From Branchiostoma floridae (lineage: Eukaryota; Chordata; Leptocardii; Amphioxiformes; Branchiostomatidae), in NCBI RefSeq assembly GCF_000003815.2, contig NC_049985.1:23957360-23986465 (forward strand): a stretch of DNA of 29,106 nt, in the 5' to 3' direction. The notes beneath the pieces were generated by a model. It was not told the origin of the DNA. It did not search any database and worked only from the letters and a program-made list of their open reading frames with translations. This document shows positions 7,634-19,084 of this stretch, piece by piece. Positions within the stretch are counted from its first letter, which is position 1. Each line of letters opens with the position of its first letter. Made by a program: the position numbers and the translations under genes.

Positions 7634-9624
7634 CTGTTTGTAGAAAGATGTTCCACAAGCCGACACAAAGGTGTTCGGGAAGTCTGTGTAGAAGCTTTTG
7701 ATCTCCTGTTGGGGCAGTAGTCCTTCCAGCATCAGGAAAGTAGACTTAAAGTCGTTGACTGGCTGGTCCTCAAAGGAGACGTGGATCGGGGGATTGGAAC
7801 CATACTTGGTCCTTAAGTAACGTACCATCTATAGCAAGGAGTAGAGATATAAAGTTATCCTATGTCTATACGGCAGTACCTTTTTCATTTTCATCGGCCT
7901 GCGTCATCACTTTGCTAAATAATGGTCTGGGGTAACCTTATAATACTGTGTTGTTTTGGCCTGCATACTGTTCTATGTCAGTCGTTTGTTTAGATATAGC
8001 GACATGAATTCACAAACACCAAAAGCCAAACTTTTGCTCTTTTAAATTCCCTATTAAATGAGAAGAAAAGATTAAACTAGAACGATATTTGCAAGTAGAC
8101 ACATCATGTTTACCTTAGCATGGTCAGGTCAAACAATCAACTGCTCTATTTGGTTTTACTTAGAAATATTGCTACGGTGCCCAGCCTCTTCAGGTCTATC
8201 CTGCCACTTACTACATAATGTAATCGAACGCTATAGGATGTCTGCTATTCCAGTAACCATGGCGACAGTTCCGGGTCGAGGACCTCATTTGTTTGGAGCA
8301 GAAGAAGAACAAGAGGAAGAAACAGAGCAAAAGCAATAATTACGTAAAGCATGAACTTGCAAGTTGAACGCAATGTGCAGCCATATTTGAAATCATGTCT
8401 AAGTGTATTCACGCCGAGTTGATAAGCATTAAGTAATTTGTGACAAAACATGTACCTCATACAGCAGAGGCATGTCGACCCCGCCGTCTGCAGACCCGTA
8501 GTCCACGATGTGAAATGTGCTATGAGGGTTGATGTCCATGGACGTCAGGGCTTCCAGGGCGATGGGGATACACTCGTACGCAGCAAGGCGAACAGTTGTT
8601 TGAGACTTGGTGTACGCACCCGTGCCTTCTGGGCCGTATGGGATATGGCTGTGTGGCACCGCTGTCTGTTAAACACGGCGTAAGAAATCGGGTAATTAGC
8701 TGTAAAGAAACGCCAAGTATGATGAAACCCGTATCAAACAATCCAACCATAGCTGCAAACACACTACCAAAAAAAGTAACCTTTGGTAAGTTAGTAATCC
8801 TGAGTAATACATGCAATCCAATAGGAGAGTTGAGGAAACAAGTATGCAATTATCTCAAGAATAAAAAAAGTTCAAGCCATACATTCTTACCCTCAAATGA
8901 TAGCCTACTATGTCCAGTCTCATCAAATTCATTTGCCGGAACTTCTATACGGCTAGTCTTTAGAAACACCCCCCTAATGGGAGCCCTTGGATGGGTCCTT
9001 TGGGCTAAAAACAGCATCCAGGGGGTGATACCACTACCTCATGGTGTGCCAAAACCCCAAACTGGTTAAAGGTCATTATTTATAACCGATTCAACAGGTT
9101 TAGGGTCTTTTCTACCGCTGCCACCCCCAAAATGCCCAAGAAAGGCTTTTCAATGGTTTAAAGCCTTGTTTTATTTGGCCGGGGGCTCTAGGCTCAGGCG
9201 CTTATTGTTGTGTCTCCCCTAAAAATGAGCGGTGACAGAATTTGTGGGTAATATGTCAAAGGTGGAGGCTCATGACTTGTTAATACTTCTGGTCTAGACT
9301 ATTGTCTTGATTTGTATCCCAATGTCCAGACGTGAGTTGTTGATGTTTGATCAGGGGCGCTTTACCTTTGACATACTCACTTGACATATAGTACCTACAA
9401 TTCCTGTCGCTGCGTATGCGTACTCAAAAATGTGACCTGCCTATTCTTAGACTGTGTCATGTCAACATGTGAAGCATAAGTTTCTCAATTTGCCATTGAA
9501 AGAATCCTATTTAGCTGCAAGGTGCAGTTAAATGCTACCATAAATATGGTTTGTTTGAGGTTCTGGCATCTTGCCAACAAATTGAACGTTAGCTGACCTT
9601 AGCTGCGTCCAGTTCTCCTTCCAT
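7634..9624 (-). pseudogene. SABATH-type carboxyl methyltransferase copy A, exons 1-3 only
   Basis: Exon 1 is 9598-9624 (ATG at 9624; MEGELDAAK, donor GTCAGC). Exon 2 is 8456-8665 (210 bp; TAVPHSHIPYG...LLYE, donor GTACAT). Exon 3 is 7634-7828 (195 bp; MVRYLRTKYG...SFYKQ, donor GTAAGT). Phases, lengths and protein match copy B exactly. Family marks are VDYGSADGG (SAM-binding loop, equivalent to the plant DLGCSSGPN) and FEDQPVNDFKSTF (equivalent to NDLPGNDFN). SABATH enzymes (Methyltransf_7) transfer a methyl group from SAM to carboxylates or ring nitrogens of small molecules. I found no counterparts of exons 4-8 between 7633 and the Helentron, where MITEs and other non-coding DNA lie. The three exons themselves are undamaged, so truncation is recent or the remaining exons lie elsewhere. 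It runs divergently from copy B. Confidence 0.75.
8666..9597. other. Intron 1 of SABATH copy A
   Basis: 932 bp, no further gene. Its first bases (GTCAGCTAACGTTCAATTTG) match the start of intron 1 in copy B (GTCAGCTGAAGTTCAATTTG), but the Harbinger-like MITE of copy B is absent. The plus-strand open frame at 8596-9069 overlaps exon 2 and has no domain. Confidence 0.6.
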
Positions 9625-10804
9625 TTTGGTAGCTCGCTTTCTTCTGTTCCTCCAATGCTTTAGAGGGAACTAAATAATAAAAAAATAGTAAACATGACAG
9701 GGAAACGCAGTCATAACGCCAAAATCGTATTCAACAAGACTCGAGTTCATAGCAGAAGCCTTTCTGTTAGCCATTACTGTACACTGTATATTGCAAACTG
9801 TATAAACAACACATAGTGCTAGTTACACAACACGTGGAAACGCAGTGAGATAACGTTTACGTGATAAACCGATGAGTAAAAATCTTACCCCTTGGCTATT
9901 GTGTCAAGCGGTCTTGGTTATAGAAATGAGATTGTAGTTCAAGGCTAAAGGGTATCACAAAGTAAATGTCATTGGTCGAAACCATCGTGGTCGAAAGGAA
10001 GGGTATTATTTTTTTCATATTTCATATTTCAGATATCTTTGTATTTTACATAAAATTGAACTCGACGATATTGTGTAATTTCTAAAAAGATTCTCAATTA
10101 TAATAGTTTTGATCAGATGGTCAAAACCATTATTGTCGAAAGGGGGAGGTCTAGCCGTGTTATTTTCATATATCAGATAATATTGAATTCAACGATATTT
10201 CGTAATTTCTGATAGGTATGGATTTTCTGTGATCCAACTATCCTGTTTAACAATGTAAAATGTGGACACATTTAAATCTTAACAGAGTTTCATATCATGA
10301 CATATATAGTTCTGTAAGCCAAAGTCAATCATTTTCATATCTAGCTTTTATATAAAGACTTTTGATAATCTTTCCAGAAGGCCCGAAATATCGTCCAGTT
10401 CAATATTTATTGGAGATGAGAACTACCCCTTACCACAATGGTACCTACCAATGACATTCACTTACCCTTTGGCCCGGAACTGCAATCTTGTTTGAACCTG
10501 TCTAACTAGTAGCCAATGTACATATCCTGAACGCATGGTACTGTACTCGAGAGGTCAAAATTTCACTCTTGGGATGTTCGGGTAAATACAATCTCCTTCT
10601 GTGGATTTTGTATACATTTTTCGTGTTGAGAAACTATGTATTTTTTACATGTACTATTCACATGCTTCTGCATTGAATTCTAGTTTCTTGCATTAAGTGT
10701 TGGATACAATTTCGGCGTTAATGGCTATATTCAGATATCATTTTGACTCGCTATTACGTAGTTAGTTACAGCATTGAACAACCAGACGCAAGCAAGTTAC
10801 TACA
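9625..10804. promoter_or_regulatory. Shared bidirectional upstream region, an imperfect palindrome
   Basis: The two SABATH start codons at 9624 (minus) and 10805 (plus) point away from this 1.18-kb region. Matching inverted segments lie at equal distance from the midpoint near 10,214: about 9935-9985 (AGATTGTAGTTC, AATGTCATTGG) pairs with about 10445-10495 (CCAATGACATT, GAACTGCAATCTT), and 10176-10203 (TTCAACGATATTTCG) pairs with 10385-10412 (CGAAATATCGTCCAGTTCAA). The promoter was therefore duplicated in inverted form with the genes. No certain TATA box; a TATATT lies near 10,723, 80 bp before the copy B start. Confidence 0.6.
9974..10209. repeat. Two-copy direct repeat in the palindrome centre
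   Basis: GGTCGAAACCATCGTGGTCG...ATTGAACTCGACGATATTGT (9974-10083) recurs as TGGTCAAAACCATTATTGTC...ATTGAATTCAACGATATTTC (about 10118-10209). The second copy is slightly shorter. Confidence 0.6.
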
Positions 10805-12900
10805 ATGGACGCAGAACTCAACATAGCAAAGGTCAGCTGAAGTTCAATTTGTTGGCCACGTTACATGCCCACACTTCAAAGAAGTCACTCTATAACTATA
10901 AAAACATTGACCGTACTGAGTGTGCATGACGATCAGCAACAGGAATTGTAGCTAACTTGTAGCTAACAGGCAGCTAACTTGTACATCTTTGTTATATAAT
11001 ATAGGAATCTTGATAACAATGTCCTGACGTGCTGTTAAATATGTCTACGTATCCTTCACCTTTGAGACATCGGGCCATGTTGATTTGAATATATGGATGA
11101 CATCCTCTGGAGGCCCCAAACTGATGCGAGCGTCCAAATAAAAATGTTTGGATAAAACAAATTGCATTTATGAGTTCTAAGTGGTCAGAAAGGTTGGAAA
11201 ATGTATGAGTAATGCAGGTGTATTAGTATGCTATACCGTATGATATCGTATTTGCATTTTTTTTTACCTTGGAATTGATGTTGACATTCTATGACATTAG
11301 TATACGTTTTCCGTTAACATTTTTGCAATTTATGACTTATCTATGCTCATCATCTCTGTGAAAAAAATGAGATATAGTTTTGAGTATGTCTAGGTGTGTG
11401 TGTGTCTGTTTGTTCGTGTTTCCGTTTTTTCCGGTCAGCATAACTCAAGATCGTCTGGATGGATTACAATGATATATGGTATGTGGGTAGGTGTTAGGAG
11501 AAAAAAAGGTCAATTTCGGGAACCCTGGTATGTGACCTTGGTACTGCAGCAGAAATTCTTTTTTTTTGTGGTATCTTTTGACCTGGATGTGCTGTTGTCT
11601 TGTTCTGCAGCTGCTTTAATTTTTGTATGATTTACTTTTTTCTTAGAACGGCCGAAAATAGAAGCGCATGCGGACGTCATCTATAAAATACTAATAATCA
11701 AAATGGCCTATCCCGAGTCCTGTCATTACACATGCGTACTCGGAATCGTATATTTTAAAACCAGGAAATTTCGACATGGATTATCTTTTGGGTAGTGTGC
11801 TTGCAGCTATGAAAGGATTGTAAAGGATTGTTATGATATCTAAGGCATTATAATATACATGTAACGTTATTACCTGGCGGCGTTTTTAATCAGATAAATA
11901 CCCATTGTGCCATGACATGTTTTACAGACAGAAGTGCCACACAGCCACATCCCATACGGCCCGGAAGGCACGGGCGCGTACACCAAGTCACAAACAACCG
12001 TTCGCCTTGCTGCGTACGAGTGTATCCCCATCGCCCTGGAAGCTCTGAAGGCCATAGACGTCAACCCTCTTCACACCTTTCACTTCGTGGATTACGGGTC
12101 TGCTGACTGTGGGGTCGACATGCCTCTGCTGTATGAGGTACTGTAAATGCAGAAATGTTCGCGGTGGATTTATGTTCGCGGTTTTCGCGTCGGCCATTTC
12201 ACCGCGAATTTAAAACCACCGCGAACATTTTTCCTGGGCATTGAGATACTACAGTGCATGTTGCTACCGCGAAATTAAAACCACCGCGAAAAGTCCCTTT
12301 TCCCGCTACAGCGAAATTAAATCCCCGCGAACTTACATGCATTTACAGTACTTTTTTTTTAAATTACTGAATGCTTAACCCTATCCAGACTTGCGGGCGT
12401 AGGGGAGGGGGTGTTGCCATGGAAGCTGGTCTCTGAAAGGCAATAATTTTACAAAAATCGCTAATTTTTGTTTAAATGGGATTTTAAGATTTTCTTGCTA
12501 AAGTACAATTGTTTTGATATATCTTCAATATTTAACATATGTCAGTGTGACATTTTTAATTAGAAATTCATAAATTATGCTAATGTGATGACGTAATTGG
12601 TCAAAATCCAAGATGGCCGACAATATCACGATGAAAAGTATAACCAGCTTATTTTCATTAGAATTTCATTACTACTTGGTATTTTCTTACAGATACCATT
12701 CATGCGAACGTTTTTAATCCGCTTTCAAGGGATTTTGGGTAAAAAGTTGAAAAAGATGTATCTTAAGATATTGTATGTTGATAATCCAAGATGGGGTTAA
12801 CATCATGTTACCTATTTTTTTTTATTACTGTCTTTTAACAGGAAAGTTCCAAAGTTTGACTTTTTCATTTTCACTAACACTATTTGTGAATATATGTATA

Positions 12901-12938
<38 letters not shown>

Positions 12939-14268
12939 TAACGTTAGCTATATCTGAACAAACTACTGACATAGAAACGTATACACGCGAAACCTACACT
13001 GAAGTATTATCAACCAAAGTAGCAACACAGGTAGGTTTAGAAAGGAGGTGTCATTTAGACATAGGATTACTAATACAATAGCCCTTCTTGTTTAAGATTG
13101 TGCGATACTTGAGGACCAAGTATGGTTCCAGTCCCCCGATCCACGTCTCTTTTGAAGACCAGCCATTCAACGACTTTAAGTCCACTTTCCTGATGTTAGA
13201 AGGACTACTGCCCCAACAGGAGATCAAGAGTTTCTACACAGACTTCCCGAACACCTTTGTGTCTGCTTGTGGAACATCTTTCTACAAACAGGTACGCGCG
13301 AAAGACCAACTTGCTGACATCATTCAATATTTGGAGGAGAAATAGATACCAATGAACAATTTGGTGACGTTTTCCGCCTGCAGTATTTTTTCTTGCTGCT
13401 ACGTCACTTTAAATCTAGATATTTTATAAGGAGAAATAATTCATTATGTTGTGACGCTTGAAACATCAAATGTAATGCTTGTTATGAAAAAAAAGTAGGA
13501 TGATGTTACCAACGTGCGATATATGCTGATAACTTGACTGTAGTTTATTCCTATGATGATTCCTACGTTTTCTGCATTGATCGTATATTGTTGCATATAA
13601 TTGTTTATAAATATCTACTTACCAGTAGGAGCTAAATTCAAAATAGGATCAGGCAGTCAAATGGATAAAGTATCACTAAATGAAGGTATCCCCTTGGGAT
13701 GAACGAAAAAGGAAGATTTAACAGTAAAGCAGTACTTCATATGCATATTCACAGATTGATGGATTCACTGTGGTAAGGTCAGGGTCAAAAATGCTAAAAT
13801 TAGACCATCACGAGCATATCAAGATTTATAGTAAGAACATATAAAAAAGTTCACATTATGTTCTTCTATATTCTATGTCTAGTGCTTCCCTCCATTGTCT
13901 GTGCATTTCGGTTACTCTTCCACTGCTGAGCATTGGCTACAAGAGAAACCTTGCCACCTGCCTAATGCGACCTTGCACAAATTTGAGACGGATGGGAAGT
14001 CGAGACAACTCTTTGCCGTCCAAGCCGCCAAGGATTGGGAGCTGTTTCTTCTGCAGAGAGCAAAAGAACTCGTAACAGGTTCGTTTTAAGTACATTCCTA
14101 CAAATCAACGTTTCAGTAAACACAAAGGTTTACACGAAACAGTGAACAGTAAATGTCTTCATTTTGATTGTTGTTGTTGTTGTTTTTGCATATAATTGTG
14201 TACATCTTTACTTTAGCCTGCAGCAATAAGAAGGGGGGCTGTTAGTGACACACACACACACACACACA

Positions 14269-14314
<46 letters not shown>

Positions 14315-16857
14315 CTGCTGAAATTATAACCTCATTTACATACTTCATGGAGATAATATTTATTGAGTTATCAAATGTCTATGCTAGGGGGCCATTTGGT
14401 TGTTGCTATTCTGAGCCACAAGATGCTACTCTTAAATGTGGACCCTTTTGCATCGACTCTGAAGGCCTTTGTGGACGAAGGAACCATAACCGAGGTAAAT
14501 CATGATATATTCATTTTCTTAATCATTTGCTAAGAATTGATAATTATACTAATTAATAATTATATAACAGATGATTTAGATAATCTTTTGTAGTAAGTTA
14601 TAAATTGACGATAGATGTTAATCGTATACTGCTATTTATGATTTAGGCTATATGTTTTGTAATGTTATGATTTAGAAAATACATTCTGATTGGTTCCGGT
14701 GCCTGGTCAAACAACTAAAACTTTTTAACACCGGGTGCTCAGGAATTCTATGTGTTATCTATACAGCGCCATAAGGCCATGTTGATTTGATTATATGGAT
14801 GACATCCTCCGGGAACTCCAAAACTGATGCGAGCGAGCGAATAAAAAAAGTTTGGCCAAAAAAAAAAACTTGCCTTCAGTATGAAATCAGTGGCCAGGAA
14901 GGTTGAACATAGGACTAAACACACATAGTATGGTATACCATGATCCTCTGGACCTGAATTTTCTGTACTGGTACCTCCCCCGACCAACAATAGATTTTTT
15001 TTCTTTCCGTCCTTTCACATCTTATTCTTTGACTGTAGATTCATTTTGGCATTCTATATATGGCATCTGTTTTCTGATACTTTTTTTTCAGTCTACGGAA
15101 TATTTGTGCTCATTTTACAGCTGCTTTGCACAATTTATTGTGTGGTCGAAAACTTTTTTTTTTTGGAAATGGCCGAAAATTGGTGCGAGCGCGGATGTCA
15201 TCCATATAATCAAATCAACGTGGCCTAACCAACATAAAATATCATGGGGGCCTTCTGATCGGTAGACTATATATATATATATATATGACAATGTTCCCAT
15301 AATTTTTAGAATGAGTACGCTAACGCAACTTTTCCGACGTACTTTCGAACTGTTGACGAAGTCAAAGCAACCTTCGAAGCGGAAAACTCTGCAGTTCAAA
15401 AGGCTGCTCTATGGATACTTTCCACTGAAGAAAAGGTTGTATATTACTATTATTTTCGACTCTTGCAGAAATTGGTATTCCATATCAAGTTCTGACCCTA
15501 GTAAAGTCTCCATGGTTTTTAAGTATAATAACTAATGGCATATTTCAAGCAGAATGTTCATAGATAACAGTGATATGGTAATAAAATGAATATATGCTTA
15601 CACTACGGTCTCAATTGCACTGGGGCCCATCGGGAATGTATCCCCGGTCGGGCTCCGAAGCCACAAATTTGTCCCGTGGACTGTCAAATACCGAGGCACC
15701 CATCGGTGTACCCCACGGATAGGTCTCGGCATCTAGCCGATTTTAACTACAGCATAAAATGAACCCGGGGCCCGGCTCAAATATATCCCTAAGGGCCACA
15801 GGGTATACCAAGGGTTCACGCAAAAAAACAACTCGTCAACTACCCGCCTGGGCCTCTTTTTCCAGTTGGGCTCGCATCCTATGTGATAGTCACACCAACA
15901 TTTTCATTGTTAAAAACGCCACAAAAGATTCTCTTCTTACTAAGATCTCCGAATCAATCTATTATAGAATGCATGGGGCATTTCATTTTCAATTGTCTTC
16001 AAAGAAGAAGTCAAACCCCGTAATAGTTACGTAGATTTAGTACCCTATTCTGTACCGTATGTACATTCATCCACTTAATATTTGTATGTTAGAATTTAGT
16101 TTATCTACATGTATTCAGACCACATTTATTCATCTCATGTATGTAGTCTTTCTTCACTTGCAATTAGCCCCATGGGCATGAATTTGCAAGAAACATTATT
16201 ATTATTATTATTTTTCAGACAATTAAGTGCCAGCGTTACCAAAAGTTTATTGAGGAGGGTCAAGACGTAAATGGTTTAGCAGAAGATGTAGTATCAGAGC
16301 ATCGAGCATCATCTAATAGCACATTCCACTCATGTAAGTTGATCTGGTTCATCTTAACTATACGTTTGCGATAGTGAAGTGTTATCATACTGTTTTCGCC
16401 GGCATGCATCCAAGGGCGCCACCATGTTGGATTGACGTACGCGCCATATTGTTTTCAGTCGGAGTCTGATCTTCCAACGATAAGAGTAATACTATAACGC
16501 AAGCATGTTAGTATATCCCTCTGCCGGCAATATTCTCGACACCAGTTAGTTTTGTCTTTGTCAATCTATTTGTGTCGTTCTCATCATGCAAAACGTGCAA
16601 AATTCTGTAACTAATCATTACCATTTGATATGAAGCAGGTACAGACAAAATTACGTCACTACACATTTCTTCACACCAAATTTTATGTTTACGAAAGACA
16701 TACAGCAACATTAGTATTGGTTGATCACTTAAAATAAATTTTGAGTACATGATAAGAAGTGGTACTCAAACTAATAACAGTCTCTTCTATTCCTTCAGGC
16801 CTTGCTGACACCAGGCCAGATCCTAAGAAGTTGTTGACAAGTTCTTCAACAGATTAA
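10805..16857 (+). CDS. SABATH-type carboxyl methyltransferase copy B, eight exons, last one frameshifted
   Basis: Exons: 10805-10831, 11928-12137, 13097-13291, 13883-14078, 14388-14494, 15310-15435, 16219-16333, 16799-16857. All introns are GT/AG and all phases join. The product begins MDAELNIAK-TEVPHSHIPYG. Family marks in order: FVDYGSADCG (SAM loop), FEDQPFNDFKSTF, SACGTSFYKQCFPP then SVHFGYSSTAEHWL (plant counterpart SFYGRLFP...HSSYSLHWLSQVP), AKELVTGGHLVVAIL (GGxxVL core), then a helical C-terminal half. It likely methylates a small carboxylic acid with SAM; the substrate cannot be read from sequence. In exon 8 the frame from the canonical acceptor ends CLADTRPDPKKLL plus six residues and TAA at 16855, giving 344 residues. 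The neighbouring frame from 16836 reads DKFFNRLKQEV...YWHIYVHICKV to TAA at 16932-16934, a typical SABATH C-terminus, so one base appears to be missing near 16834. Confidence 0.8.
11073..11708. mobile_element. Harbinger-like MITE, copy 1, in intron 1 of SABATH copy B
   Basis: Starts GGCCATGTTGATTTGA... and ends with the diverged inverse ...TAATAATCAAAATGGCC (11705-11708 is GGCC). Its interior shares landmarks with the copy at 14775-15225: a GGTTGG/GGTTGA stretch, TATGCTATACC/TATGGTATACC, CAGCTGCTTT and GGCCGAAAAT near the right end. No clear target duplication remains. Confidence 0.7.
12141..12348. mobile_element. 208-bp TA-flanked MITE at the exon 2 splice donor
   Basis: CTGTAAATGCA (12141 on) is matched by TGCATTTACAG ending at 12348, and TA dinucleotides flank both ends (12139-12140, 12349-12350). 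The interior is a run of CCGCGAA / TTCGCGG modules in both orientations. This type of short TA-flanked element with GCGAA-rich interior is common in marine invertebrate genomes. It sits two bases inside intron 2, so the donor GTACTG is partly element sequence. Confidence 0.85.
12897..12940. repeat. TA microsatellite
   Basis: TATA run of about 40 bp in intron 2 of SABATH copy B. The rest of the intron (12349-13096) shows nothing else. Confidence 0.85.
14249..14310. repeat. CA microsatellite
   Basis: About 30 CA units broken once by TTCACA, in intron 4 of SABATH copy B. A short GTT run lies at about 14168. Confidence 0.95.
14775..15225. mobile_element. Harbinger-like MITE, copy 2, with 33-bp terminal inverted repeats and TAA duplication
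   Basis: The first 33 bases (GGCCATGTTGATTTGATTAT...) and last 33 bases are inverse with one mismatch. TAA lies directly outside both ends (14772-14774, 15226-15228), the 3-bp duplication expected of PIF/Harbinger-type transposition. Interior T-rich tracts and CAGCTGCTTT are shared with copy 1. Inserted in intron 5 of SABATH copy B; no transposase coding. Confidence 0.85.
15268..15287. repeat. Short TA microsatellite
   Basis: About ten TA units just upstream of the exon 6 acceptor in SABATH copy B. Confidence 0.8.
15608..16215 (+). mobile_element. Probable 3' fragment of a CR1/L2-like non-LTR retrotransposon
   Basis: The right end reads CTTGCAATTAGCCCCATGGG then CATGAATTTGCAAG, an inverted CTTGCAA.../...TTGCAAG hairpin, followed at once by (ATT)n. 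A 3' hairpin followed by a short tandem tail is typical of CR1-group LINE ends. The left part (15608-16030) is GC-rich and partly open in one frame, with an NPGPG motif as found near the start of some LINE ORFs, but no reverse-transcriptase block. Left border and class are uncertain. It occupies intron 6 of SABATH copy B. Confidence 0.45.
16196..16211. repeat. ATT microsatellite abutting a splice acceptor
   Basis: About five ATT units followed by TTTTTCAG, the acceptor of SABATH copy B exon 7 at 16219. The tail of the retroposon probably supplies part of the acceptor tract. Confidence 0.7.
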
Positions 16858-17089
16858 AACAAGAAGTTGTAAGGTCTCCTCATCTCTACAAGTTACCTTA
16901 CTGGCACATCTATGTCCACATCTGTAAAGTGTAATAGTTTCAGCAGAAAATAGATTTTTGTATAAGCCAACAGCTAAGACGGTTAGGGGCCGAATTATTT
17001 AGAAGCCAAGAAGGGGGGGGGGTATGTATTATATGATGATTTACCGTTACTTTATCAGTGAAAGTTTGTAATAGCTAAAAGTGGATCTG

Positions 17090-17095
17090 AATAAA
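17090..17095 (+). terminator. Candidate polyadenylation signal AATAAA of SABATH copy B
   Basis: First AATAAA after the stop codons, 156 bp beyond the TAA at 16932-16934, followed by the GTCAA repeat. Confidence 0.5.
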
Positions 17096-17120
17096 GTCAA
17101 GTCAAGTCAAGTCAAGTCAA
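17096..17120. repeat. GTCAA pentamer repeat
   Basis: Five GTCAA units directly after AATAAA. Confidence 0.9.
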
Positions 17121-18241
17121 AGTTTAAAATCAAATGACGTTGGATTTTAAGAGCAAATGTCTGTGTATATAAGGGTCAACCAATGGCGGCAGGGATAATA
17201 AAATCGATTTGGCTCATATTTTGCACAGTGATAGTACTTGGTCCACGACCCTCAAGAATAGTTTTCTTTTAGATAAAAACTACGTGTTGCCATGGTACCG
17301 GGCAAAGAAAGATTTCTGGCCATTTTTCCCAATTTTTGCATCATCAAAAACACGTAGACCAACATACTGTCACTCCAAAACCTTTGAATGTATCATCAAA
17401 CGCAACCAATATCAGAAATGACCAACATTTTGGCTTTGGAAAAAAAAATCGTCGTGAAATTTTCTACTAGGTAAAATTTGGCTCTCTGGCAGCATCAAAA
17501 CAATTCAATGTTTCAAACTTTGGTCCAACTTTGTAAGGCTATAAGTGCCGCTCTTGTTTTGAAATTTGTACACTTTATACTATATTTTTAGTATATAATT
17601 AGATATCTAACACATTCATTATTGCAAAATTTGAGTAATTGTTTGGTTGTCAAGTGGTTGTCCTGAAATGTATGCCAGTTTTTTATATTTGGAGAAAATT
17701 GTTAATTTTAGCCATGGTCAAAGTACCACATGTGACAATTTAAGTAGTAACACATATTTCTAACTCACTTCTTGTCAAATTTAGATCTATTTATTGCCTA
17801 TCTTATGCAGGATTGTAGAGTTTCAAATGTTTTTTCACGTGGTTGTCCCTGAATGTAATCAATTTTTTTTTCATTTAGCAAAACCCACTTTAGTGCACAC
17901 CCGTTATAAATTAAAAGGGGCCGCTATAAAAAGCTACATCTCAACGAGATATTGTTCAATGAATACAATGGAAAGTGAAATACCTTCATAACAAACCTTT
18001 CTTTCATTCAACTAACCATTCGTAAGTTCATTCAATAAAAACGATTTATAACGGTTAAAAGAATAGTTTAGAATAGCCTCAACGTAAGGTCTGCGTCACA
18101 TGGTAATGACGTCATCGTCCTGACCGGAAGTGAAACAGGTACGGGAACTTGAGGCATAAATGATTCAATTTCCCGGCCAAGATGGCGGATATTTTGACGC
18201 GTAAACATTAAGCGTTTAATTGATGAGACAGATTTAGTATT
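17121..18241. other. Non-coding stretch, no feature found
   Basis: AT-rich; plus-strand frames of 60-70 codons here show no domain. Two GGCGG/GGATGG islands (about 17184 and 18185) carry nothing recognisable. Confidence 0.5.
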
Positions 18242-18765
18242 CAGTATGTCTATGTATCAATACAAGAAAAAGAAAGTAGTATTAAGTGTGTTTCAATACA
18301 ATGATATAGGTGAAAGAAGGCAGTATTTAGAATGTATCAAAGTAATGATATAGGGGCCAGACGGTAGTATTAATAGTTTATCAATGTATTTGACATAGCG
18401 GAAAGACGGCAGTATTAAGAGTGTATCAATGTAATGATGTAGGGGAAAGGCGGTAGTATTCAGAGTGTATCCTTTTAATGATATAACAGCAAGACGGCAG
18501 TATTGTCTTTATACTATTGAGAGTGTATCAATGTATTGATATAGGGAAATACCACAGTGTTCAGAGTGTATCAATGCAATGATATAGGGAAAAGACGGCA
18601 ATATTGAGAGTGTATCAATGTATTGATATAGGGACAGATCACCGTATTCAGAGTGTATTAATGTAATGATATAGGTGAATGACGGCAGTTTCAGAGTATA
18701 TCAATGTAAAAATACAGGTAAAAGACGAAAAATATTTATCAATGCAATGGTATGGGGGGAATTTG
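18242..18765. repeat. About 47-bp degenerate minisatellite
   Basis: Repeats of the type GAGTGTATCAATGTAATGAT then ATAGGGGAAAGACGGCAGTATT, about eleven units of variable length. Two alternating variants appear in the second half (GACGGCAGTATT versus CACCGTATTCAG endings). No open frame. Confidence 0.85.
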
Positions 18766-19084
18766 ATATCACGATCCAAACTATGAGATTACGTCATTTT
18801 GGCTCACGATCTGAAATTCGGGGTAAAGATCTAAAATTTTTGGGACACGATCCGATATTTTGAAATTTTTATCTCAAAATTGAGACTAGGAAATTTGATC
18901 ATTTCGTTTGTGCCCCGTCTGACAGATGGTTTGCGCCATATTACATTGACCCCCACCAATCAGAAACCACCATTAGCATAATGTTTAATATTTCATGTGT
19001 ATATATTATATATAGTCATATTACATTCAGTCTGAAGAAAAACGATCGGATCGCAGTCACGGTAAAACGCCCAGCAGGTAGCCA

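Noticed and set aside
8596-9069. Plus-strand open frame of 157 codons
   Set aside because: Antisense to SABATH copy A exon 2 and intron 1; begins inside a real exon on the other strand and shows no domain.
14245-14505. Plus-strand open frame starting with Thr-His repeats
   Set aside because: Translation of the CA microsatellite running into SABATH exon 5 in the wrong frame.
18772-18890. Cluster of ACGATC/GAAATT words as a possible short array
   Set aside because: Spacing is irregular and copies too short to call a repeat.
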